A stretch of DNA of 5,808 nt from JBFJWU01 sp041623475 [NCBI: bacterium] (GTDB lineage: Bacteria; J088), in NCBI GenBank assembly GCA_041623475.1, contig JBFJWU010000228.1, positions 1-5,808 on the forward strand. Reading direction: 5' to 3'. The translations under genes and the position numbers were made by a program. Below the pieces are notes generated by a model. That model saw only the letters and a list, made by a program, of their open reading frames with translations. It did no database searches and had not been told where the DNA came from. Positions 1 through 4,922 of the stretch are shown piece by piece. How positions within the stretch are numbered: position 1 is the stretch's first letter; each line of letters starts with the position of its first letter.

Positions 1-41
1 TCAAGCTTAAACGGCTTGATGACTGCAGTTATTTTCTTCAT
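1..41 (-). CDS. glnB: Nitrogen regulatory protein PII (GlnB/GlnK family), N-terminal fragment cut by the left edge
   Basis: Reading the minus strand from the ATG at 41-39 gives MKKITAVIKPFKL, followed by a codon beginning GA (Asp or Glu). This is the characteristic first beta strand of PII signal proteins, which start M-K-K-I/V-x-A-I-I-K-P-F-K-L-D/E. PII proteins are cytosolic trimers that sense 2-oxoglutarate and ATP/ADP and control nitrogen targets such as AmtB, glutamine synthetase adenylylation and NtrB. Only 13 full codons of a usual 112 or so are in the window, so the T-loop and its modification site cannot be seen. An AGGAGG Shine-Dalgarno lies 9 bases upstream, and a sigma-54 promoter lies about 95 bases upstream. 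The fragment cannot separate glnB from glnK; a strong sigma-54 promoter is common for glnK-amtB and also for glnB-glnA operons. The symbol is therefore family-level only. Confidence 0.88.
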   Translation of the reverse strand, partial: MKKITAVIKPFKL

Positions 42-50
42 GAGCGGCTA

Positions 51-56
51 CCTCCT
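51..56 (-). promoter_or_regulatory. Shine-Dalgarno site of the PII gene
   Basis: The minus strand reads AGGAGG here, a full anti-16S match, with 9 bases between it and the ATG at 41. It fixes the start codon of the PII fragment. Confidence 0.85.
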
Positions 57-134
57 AGCGATTCCGTTCGCTCACGTGACCCAATTGTCGTTGAACAGTT
101 TCAGGCCCCCCTATTAGCGACCCGACACACCTGT

Positions 135-150
135 TGCAAAAGCCGTGCCA
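135..150 (-). promoter_or_regulatory. Sigma-54 (RpoN) -24/-12 promoter driving the PII gene
   Basis: The minus strand reads TGGCACG, then GCTT, then TTGCA. This matches the sigma-54 consensus TGGCACG-N4-TTGCW at every fixed position. The invariant GG (149-148) and GC (137-136) doublets are separated by exactly 10 bases. Taking the C at 136 as -12, transcription should start near 124, which leaves an untranslated leader of about 83 bases before the ATG at 41. Sigma-54 promoters need an ATP-driven enhancer-binding activator, usually NtrC for PII genes, so nitrogen limitation is the expected signal (inference). Confidence 0.92.
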
Positions 151-202
151 GTTTTTGGAGCGACAGGATCGGCTTGTTCGCGAATTATTTGCCTGTTTTT
201 TA

Positions 203-224
203 GGCATGGATGGGGATCCATGCC
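203..224. repeat. Perfect 9-base inverted repeat upstream of the sigma-54 promoter
   Basis: GGCATGGAT (203-211) and ATCCATGCC (216-224) are perfect reverse complements around a GGGG spacer. The centre lies about 90 bases upstream of the predicted PII transcription start, a usual distance for a sigma-54 activator site. It does not match the classical NtrC half-site (TGCAC...GTGCA), so the binder is unknown. As RNA it would be a strong hairpin 57 bases after the stop of the gene at 281-778. On the minus strand it is followed by an A run, not a U run, so it is not a standard intrinsic terminator. Confidence 0.5.
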
Positions 225-233
225 CTCAGGACC

Positions 234-243
234 GGCAATTGCC
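234..243. repeat. Ten-base palindrome GGCAATTGCC
   Basis: This is a perfect palindrome centred about 115 bases upstream of the predicted sigma-54 start site and about 25 bases from the centre of the 203-224 inverted repeat. It may be a second dyad for an activator or a chance palindrome. No known operator is recognised. Confidence 0.3.
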
Positions 244-262
244 AGTTCTCGACAACGGAAAT

Positions 263-280
263 GCTGGACCAGCGGTCAGC
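263..280 (-). terminator. Hairpin directly after the stop codon of the 165-residue gene (weak terminator candidate)
   Basis: Immediately after the TAA (283-281) the minus strand can fold GCTGACC against GGT-C-CAGC, seven base pairs with one bulged base and a GCT loop. It is followed by ATTTCCGTT, which is only weakly U-rich. It could be a poor intrinsic terminator or a 3'-end stabilising stem. Confidence 0.3.
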
Positions 281-778
281 TTAGAAGATTGTGACCTGGA
301 ACGTGCCGTCCATATCGCAGTTGGCAGGGCCGATACCTGTGAAATCCCCGTCGATTCGATTCGCGGCGTACGTGCCGTGGAACTCGAACTCCAGGTTATT
401 GACCAGGGTGTCGTCACTGCGTTCGTAGGCAGAGAAAGTGACGCAGATGCCGTTGACAAACCCGTCCAGGTCAAACGATGAACCGATACCCGGGTCCGGA
501 TCACTGCCCAGCCTTAGCCGACTGGTACCTGTTTCGTCCTCGGCAAACTGGTCAACCGACAATGGCTCGGGGGTCGAAAAGTCGAATGCGCCGTTAAAGT
601 TGCGATCGTCACAGTTGGACCGCCGCCCCTCGCCAACGATGGCCCACTGCCCTTCGACCGGCGCCGCGCCGTAGGCCTCGCGGCAATCCACCGCGAACTC
701 GTGGCATCCGGCCTGCACCGCCGCAAGGATGCCGACGGATATTAACGTTGTGTAGCCAGCCTTAATCACGATTCCCAA
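281..778 (-). CDS. Secreted or lipoprotein, Cys-containing, probably beta-rich, function unknown
   Basis: The product has 165 residues and I do not recognise a named family. Residues 6-24 form a short basic-then-hydrophobic export signal ending VQAGC, so C25 could be a lipidated cysteine, although the lipobox is poor (Gln at -3). The mature part is acidic, with C32, C56, C112 and C154 available for disulphides. Alternating hydrophobic stretches (GQWAIV near 43-48, ICVTFSAY at 111-118, LEFEFHGTY at 129-137, GTFQVTIF at the end) suggest a small beta sandwich or barrel, and the run TFQVTIF is a closing strand. The start is uncertain. TTG at 778 gives a 17-base overlap with the upstream gene; GTG at 769 gives an 8-base overlap, and neither has a strong Shine-Dalgarno. 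The overlap implies co-transcription with the exported protein encoded at 762-1811. The periplasm or outer membrane is the likely location (inference). Confidence 0.72.
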   Translation of the reverse strand: MGIVIKAGYTTLISVGILAAVQAGCHEFAVDCREAYGAAPVEGQWAIVGEGRRSNCDDRNFNGAFDFSTPEPLSVDQFAEDETGTSRLRLGSDPDPGIGSSFDLDGFVNGICVTFSAYERSDDTLVNNLEFEFHGTYAANRIDGDFTGIGPANCDMDGTFQVTIF

Positions 779-1811
779 AGATCATGCCCAGGCTGAATCC
801 AAACGAATGGGGCGGCCCCTGGTCGTGGGGCTGGGCAAAAACAACTGTATAATCCAGCGTTGTCGTCATTCGCAGCCGATACGTGCGGAAAAACATGAAA
901 CCGCCCCGGGCGTGCAACGACGGCCCCCAGACGCGATCCTTCAGTGCTTTCTGGTTGGTTGTGGTCTGGATGACCGAACCCGCCTGCGCGGCACCAAACC
1001 GTTTGACGCGGACAAAACGCACACCGGCTCCACCACCCAGAATCGGCGCAAAATCCTTGCGCCCGAAAATATAGAACGCCCCGACATCGAACGGAATCTC
1101 CAGCCAGCCCTCGTCGTTATTGTCCGAACCCGTATCCCAGCGGGCCCCGACCCGCGGCAGGATTGCGAAATCCCAGGTTTCGATCCAGTAGCCCAGGTCC
1201 AGTGCCAGCCCACCCCGGGGACCGGGATATGCATCTCCTACCGGCACGACGCCACCGACGGACAGCATTGCGCCGGGACTGCCTTCACGACGTTCGGGCA
1301 TCTCGGAATCTGCGGATGTCACATTGCCCAGTTCAATCGTTTCACTGGTACTGGTCTCGGTCAGGATCGCCCGGGCAATACGGTTGGCCACGGCCTCCAG
1401 CTCGCGGACGCTTTCGATTTTCATCTTCTGGACAGCGCGTACAGCTCCGCCACCAGCGTCGTAAAGCGAAATGGTCACGTAAATCCGCTCCAGGGAACGA
1501 AAAATGGTCCCGTAGACAACGACGTCAACGTCCAGTTGCCTGGCCAGGGCCGCGGCACACCGGCTGTCGGTGCACGCAGTTGAGGTTGCCGGAGCCACGA
1601 AACTGCTGCCTGGGGCACCGGTCGCCAGCTCGGCCTGCAGCAGCCGTTCGAACATCCTGACGTCCGCCGGCTGCAGGCCGTCATTCTCCAGCGGGACCAG
1701 TGTCCATTGCCCATAGACCGGGCTGGCGACTGCAACGCCTGTCATACAGGCAAAACAGAGGGTGCCCAGCAACAGAATTTTCACGCTCGTGTCGAGACAT
1801 TGACGAATCAT
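762..1811 (-). CDS. Exported two-domain protein: periplasmic CysX4Cys domain plus putative C-terminal outer-membrane beta-barrel
   Basis: The product has 349 residues. I chose the ATG at 1811 because GAGGAGG lies 8 bases upstream and a clear Sec signal peptide follows: basic start, hydrophobic core 12-24, probable cleavage after AVA at 27-29. Residues about 38-150 resemble the alpha/beta domain of many deltaproteobacterial and myxobacterial envelope proteins, with a C80-x4-C85 pair followed by AAALARQLDVDVVVYGTI, a predicted strand pair, then a helix (about 134-152). A polar linker (about 152-178) leads to a Gly- and aromatic-rich region (181-349) of alternating strands such as GLALDLGYWI, FDVGAFYIFG and SFGFSLGMIFG, typical of an 8- to 10-stranded barrel. 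The final residues are NRD rather than a terminal Phe, so membrane insertion is not certain. No enzymatic motif is visible. It overlaps the next secreted gene, so the two probably act together. Function is unknown. Confidence 0.85.
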   Translation of the reverse strand: MIRQCLDTSVKILLLGTLCFACMTGVAVASPVYGQWTLVPLENDGLQPADVRMFERLLQAELATGAPGSSFVAPATSTACTDSRCAAALARQLDVDVVVYGTIFRSLERIYVTISLYDAGGGAVRAVQKMKIESVRELEAVANRIARAILTETSTSETIELGNVTSADSEMPERREGSPGAMLSVGGVVPVGDAYPGPRGGLALDLGYWIETWDFAILPRVGARWDTGSDNNDEGWLEIPFDVGAFYIFGRKDFAPILGGGAGVRFVRVKRFGAAQAGSVIQTTTNQKALKDRVWGPSLHARGGFMFFRTYRLRMTTTLDYTVVFAQPHDQGPPHSFGFSLGMIFGNRD

Positions 1812-1819
1812 GGAATCGT

Positions 1820-1826
1820 CCTCCTC
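1820..1826 (-). promoter_or_regulatory. Strong Shine-Dalgarno that sets the start at 1811
   Basis: The minus strand reads GAGGAGG, with 8 bases between it and the ATG at 1811. This decides against the longer in-frame GTG start at 1892, which would bury the signal peptide behind 27 extra residues. Confidence 0.85.
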
Positions 1827-1855
1827 AAATGACCGTAGCACGGCAATTTTCGCTG

Positions 1856-1884
1856 GATATGTGATCTGGCGCACATTCTGGCAA
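1856..1884 (-). promoter_or_regulatory. Weak sigma-70-type promoter candidate for the two secreted-protein genes
   Basis: The minus strand has TTGCCA (1884-1879, 5 of 6 matches to TTGACA), a 17-base spacer, then CATATC (1861-1856, only 3 of 6 matches to TATAAT). The position, about 45 bases before the ATG, is sensible, but the -10 element is poor. Confidence 0.25.
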
Positions 1885-1908
1885 AAACGCACGCTGAATT
1901 TGATTGTT

Positions 1909-1922
1909 CAGCCGCAGGGCTG
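1909..1922 (-). terminator. Short hairpin just after the ABC/protease operon (weak terminator candidate)
   Basis: Two bases after the TAA of the 106-residue gene, the minus strand reads CAGCC-CTGC-GGCTG, a 5-pair GC-rich stem with a 4-base loop. No U tract follows (AACAATC), so it may slow or stabilise the transcript end rather than terminate it. Read-through into the secreted-protein genes is possible. Confidence 0.25.
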
Positions 1923-1924
1923 TC

Positions 1925-2245
1925 TTAGTCGGGGCTTTCCGGGCCGTCAGAGTCCTCGGCCGGGTGCAACAGGACAACGCGGTCCCCGCCTTCTGGCCTT
2001 GGGTAACATATTGCTACGACTACGATTTTGGGCAGGACCAGGCTGTCGATCGATTCTGGCATCTGGTCTTCGCCGACCAGCTCTGGCAGGTTGGTTGACG
2101 CGACGTCCAGCAGTTCGATAAATCCGGTGACATTGGAATCACGGACACTGCGACATTCTGTTGACACCAGTTTCTGGTTGACCCGGTGGATGACCCGGAC
2201 GGGACGCCCACCGGTTGGCTTGGGCTCGATGCGGGAATCTTTCAT
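1925..2245 (-). CDS. Unrecognised 106-residue cytosolic protein, last gene of the ABC/protease operon
   Basis: I do not recognise this protein. Its ATG (2245-2243) overlaps the TGA of the M50 protease gene as ATGA, so it is almost certainly translated by coupling with it; no clear Shine-Dalgarno is present. It has no signal peptide or membrane segment. The first 25 residues are basic (RPVRVIHRVNQK), the middle has short hydrophobic strands (FIELLDVAS at 42-50, LVLPKIVVVAICYP at 69-82, RVVLLHP at 89-95), and the last dozen residues are acidic and probably disordered. Two cysteines (C31, C80) are not in a metal-binding pattern. The alternation of basic and hydrophobic strands suggests a small beta-rich fold that might bind nucleic acid, nucleotide or a partner protein, but nothing proves this. 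Its place behind a protease and an exporter suggests an accessory or regulatory role (inference). Confidence 0.75.
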   Translation of the reverse strand: MKDSRIEPKPTGGRPVRVIHRVNQKLVSTECRSVRDSNVTGFIELLDVASTNLPELVGEDQMPESIDSLVLPKIVVVAICYPRPEGGDRVVLLHPAEDSDGPESPD

Positions 2246-3132
2246 GACTGGATCATAAACGGGTTGGGTACGAACGTCAATATGAATACGACGTATCCGG
2301 CCATCCCCAGCGCGCGCCTGACTGGATCCAGTCGCGGCTCGTTAAAAACCGGCCTGGGGTGCCGGTCGACTCCAAAGAACCAGGTCAGGCCGGCCCAGAA
2401 CCACCAACCCTTCCAACCAACTGTTCCCATGACCAGCAGTCCGATCATTGTTGCCCTGCCGATCAACGGATACAGCCGTTCATTCAGCGCATAACTGATA
2501 TGGCCACCGTCCAGCTGGCTGATTGGCAGCATGTTCAAACTGGTGACAAAGAATCCAATCCATCCGGCAAATGCAACCGGGTGCAGCATGATGTCGACAT
2601 CGGCTGCCAGTGGCCCGACGACCAGGTACTGGATCGCCATCGTTACCAGGCTGTCACCCAGAAAAAAACCGCCCTCGCCGATGGATGCTTTCTGGACGAT
2701 CGTCGAATTGGCGATTCCCCAGACATACGCTGGTACGGCAACGACAAACCCGGCCAGCGGCCCCATGACCGCCACGTCCAGCAGTCCGCTGCGATTCCAC
2801 AGTGGACCGCGCATGCGAATGACGGCACCGAACGTCCCGATCAATGTCGGTGCCGGGATAAAGTATGGCAGGCTGACATCGATCCGGTGGTGCCGACCCA
2901 GAAAGTAGTGTCCAAATTCGTGCGCCAGCAGGATCCCCAGGAGCGTCCCGCTGAATGGCAGGCCCAGGTGCCAGAAGCGCGAAATAATCTGCCAGAATCC
3001 GGGATCCGTCCCCGGAAAGGCCTGTTCAATGTCGTGCGGCGACACAGCCTGCTGCAGTCCGGCAAGCGTACAAGTCACAACAGTTACCGCAAACAGCAAA
3101 CCCGCCCGGGCCGCATCCCGACGATCGATCAC
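2242..3132 (-). CDS. Site-2-protease-type intramembrane zinc metalloprotease, M50 family (EGY-like)
   Basis: The product has 296 residues and is predicted to be a multi-pass inner-membrane zinc protease that cuts substrates within or near the membrane. The zinc motif H71-E-F-G-H75 sits in a hydrophobic helix (about 61-79). The second signature, N200-M-L-P-I-S-Q-L-D208-G-G-H, supplies the third zinc ligand Asp and the conserved NxxP turn. Between them, LPYFIPAP (88-95), GTFGAVIRMR (99-108) and GPLAGF (124-129) match the EGY/cyanobacterial branch of S2P proteases rather than RseP. No PDZ domain is present, unlike RseP. Further membrane segments are about 11-28, 118-138, 188-205, 226-256 and 276-292. 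The start is GTG at 3132, overlapping the TGA of the ABC gene as GTGA, with AGGGG about 8 bases upstream. All catalytic residues are intact. The substrate is unknown; the operon suggests a membrane peptide or protein handled together with the exporter (inference). Confidence 0.93.
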   Translation of the reverse strand: MIDRRDAARAGLLFAVTVVTCTLAGLQQAVSPHDIEQAFPGTDPGFWQIISRFWHLGLPFSGTLLGILLAHEFGHYFLGRHHRIDVSLPYFIPAPTLIGTFGAVIRMRGPLWNRSGLLDVAVMGPLAGFVVAVPAYVWGIANSTIVQKASIGEGGFFLGDSLVTMAIQYLVVGPLAADVDIMLHPVAFAGWIGFFVTSLNMLPISQLDGGHISYALNERLYPLIGRATMIGLLVMGTVGWKGWWFWAGLTWFFGVDRHPRPVFNEPRLDPVRRALGMAGYVVFILTFVPNPFMIQS

Positions 3133-4922
3133 GACGGCCCCTGCGCTTCCAGATCGTGTAACTGGATCAGGTCCGCATAGAATCCGCTCTGTTCGATCAA
3201 CTCGTCGTGGGTCCCCCGTTCGGCGATCCGACCGTCCCGGATCAGGATGATCTCGTCTGCTTCGCGGATCGTGCTCAGGCGATGGGCGACCGCAATCATC
3301 GTCCGTGCACCGTGCTGGGCACGCAATACGTTGTAGATCGCCGCCTCTGTATCCGAATCGATATGTGCCGTTGCTTCGTCCAGGACCAGGATGTCCGGTT
3401 CGCGCAGCAGCACCCGGGCCAATGACAACAACTGACGTTCCCCCATTGACAGGTTGGCACCGCCTTCTTCGACCTCCTGGTCCAGAAACCGTCGCAGGTC
3501 CTGTCCGGCACGGTTGGCCAGGCCGACGATTTCCAGCACGCCAATCAGTTGTTCGTCATCAAACTGGTCGGTCAGGACCAGGTTTTCCCGGACTGTGCCC
3601 GAGAATAGAAATGTTTTCTGCTCGACGGCCAGGGTCCGCAGGCGCACGTCATCCAGTGGCATGTCGCGGACGTCGGTCTGGTCCAGGTCGATCTGACCCT
3701 GGTCTGGATCATAGAAACGACGCAGTAGTCGCATGACCGTGCTTTTGCCATGGCCGGTTGGGCCCACCAGGGCAATAAAGCGACGCTCCGGCACCTGGAT
3801 ATTGACGTCGCTCAGGACCGGTTCGTCCTGTTTGTAGCCAAACGACACGTTGTGCACACCTGCCGACCCCTTGCGCTCGGGCCGGACCGGTTCATCCGGC
3901 TCATCCACCCTGGGATCGGTATCCAGCAGGCCAAAAACTTTTTCGGCACTGGCAAACGCCGATTGGAGAACGGCATATTTCGCGCTCAGGTCGCGGATCG
4001 GCACAAAAAACATCTGGACGTACTCAACAAACGCAATCAGGACTCCCAGGGTGATCGCCTCGCCCAGGTACATGCCGCCGCCAAACCATAGCAGTGCACC
4101 GATGACCACCGACGACAGCATCTCGACGGTGGCATACAACACGGCGTCATTCAGGATGCTGGACAGGTTGGCCTGCCGGTGGCCGTCATTGACCTCATGG
4201 AACCGGGCGCCCAGGTCCGGTTCCATACCCATTGCCTGGATGTCTTCGACGCTGTCGACGGTCAATGACAGCTGGGCATTGACCCGCGCAATGTAATTGC
4301 GGACGTCGCGATAGGCCAGCCGCAATCGACGACGGAAAAACTCGCTGACCACATACAGCACCGGCAGGACAACAAACGTCACGATCGCCAGTCGCCAGTT
4401 GATCCACAGCATGATCACCATGATCCCGGCCAGCTTCAGGAAATCCGTCACCAGCGTCACGATCCCGGCGGCGAACAATTCCTGGATCGCCTCCAGGTCG
4501 TTGGTCACCCGGGTCAACGTCACGCCGGCTGGCGTCGACGTATGGTAGTTGTGATCAAGCTTCAAAACCTTGTGGTAAATCGCGGCCCGCATCCGCAGCA
4601 GGACCCGCTGGCCGATCCACTGCAATAACATCAGTTGGCCAAACATCCCAACGAGCTCGAAAAACAGGACGGCCAGGAATATTCCGGCGTAAAACAACAG
4701 GGCGTCCGCGTCGCCTGGCGTAATCGCGTCGTCAACGGCCAGTTTAAGGATGTACGGACGAGCCAACTGGATACTGCTCACCACGGGCGCGCTGATCAAG
4801 GCCAGGACCAGCCACCGTCGCAAACCCGTTGTAAAACCCAGGACCCGTCCGGCCAGGCGGCTGTCGAACAGCGTCTGGTCCTGGTCCGCAGTGTCGACCC
4901 AGAATGTCCCGTAGCGACTCAT
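3129..4922 (-). CDS. ABC exporter half-transporter with catalytic Glu, MdlB/YheH-like (active-site subunit)
   Basis: The product is complete at 597 residues, the usual length for MdlB/YheH-type half-transporters. The N-terminal six-helix membrane domain has helices near 38-60, 73-95, 155-175, 176-195, 262-284 and 290-308. The nucleotide-binding domain follows, with A-loop Tyr363 (FGY), Walker A GPTGHGKS (387-394, K393), Q-loop Q435 in EQKTFLFSGTV, signature LSMGE (491-495), Walker B ILVLDE (511-516) with catalytic E516, D-loop AHID (519-522) and switch His547. The Walker sites are intact but the signature departs from LSGGQ at its third and fifth residues, as expected for one half of a heterodimer. 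The start ATG overlaps the stop of the partner gene as ATGA without a strong Shine-Dalgarno, so the two are translationally coupled, which fits equal subunit supply. Substrate is not predictable; relatives export drugs, lipids or peptides. Confidence 0.95.
   Translation of the reverse strand: MSRYGTFWVDTADQDQTLFDSRLAGRVLGFTTGLRRWLVLALISAPVVSSIQLARPYILKLAVDDAITPGDADALLFYAGIFLAVLFFELVGMFGQLMLLQWIGQRVLLRMRAAIYHKVLKLDHNYHTSTPAGVTLTRVTNDLEAIQELFAAGIVTLVTDFLKLAGIMVIMLWINWRLAIVTFVVLPVLYVVSEFFRRRLRLAYRDVRNYIARVNAQLSLTVDSVEDIQAMGMEPDLGARFHEVNDGHRQANLSSILNDAVLYATVEMLSSVVIGALLWFGGGMYLGEAITLGVLIAFVEYVQMFFVPIRDLSAKYAVLQSAFASAEKVFGLLDTDPRVDEPDEPVRPERKGSAGVHNVSFGYKQDEPVLSDVNIQVPERRFIALVGPTGHGKSTVMRLLRRFYDPDQGQIDLDQTDVRDMPLDDVRLRTLAVEQKTFLFSGTVRENLVLTDQFDDEQLIGVLEIVGLANRAGQDLRRFLDQEVEEGGANLSMGERQLLSLARVLLREPDILVLDEATAHIDSDTEAAIYNVLRAQHGARTMIAVAHRLSTIREADEIILIRDGRIAERGTHDELIEQSGFYADLIQLHDLEAQGPS

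Noticed and set aside
196-224. Intrinsic terminator at the 203-224 inverted repeat
   Set aside because: On the minus strand the stem is followed by an A run, and on the plus strand by CTCAGG, so neither orientation has the U tract needed. No plus-strand gene would need it.
134-481. Plus-strand open frame of 115 codons spanning the sigma-54 promoter
   Set aside because: It overlaps both the promoter and the secreted-protein gene and has no recognisable ribosome site or motif.
807-1583. Long plus-strand open frame (258 codons) opposite the barrel-type gene
   Set aside because: It is antisense to a gene with a strong Shine-Dalgarno, signal peptide and coherent domain pattern. Its own translation is low-complexity, with no family motif and no ribosome site.
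1739-1758. Lipoprotein signal (cysteines C19 and C22) in the 349-residue protein
   Set aside because: The residues before these cysteines do not fit a lipobox, while AVA at 27-29 gives a normal signal peptidase I site.
1812-1892. Upstream extension of the 349-residue protein to a GTG at 1892
   Set aside because: It would place 27 residues before a proper signal peptide and ignore the GAGGAGG site 8 bases before the ATG at 1811.
2359-3180. Long plus-strand open frame (273 codons) opposite the M50 protease
   Set aside because: The minus strand here encodes HEFGH, NMLPISQLDGGH and membrane helices. The plus-strand product is rich in Gln, Arg and Pro and looks like an antisense shadow.
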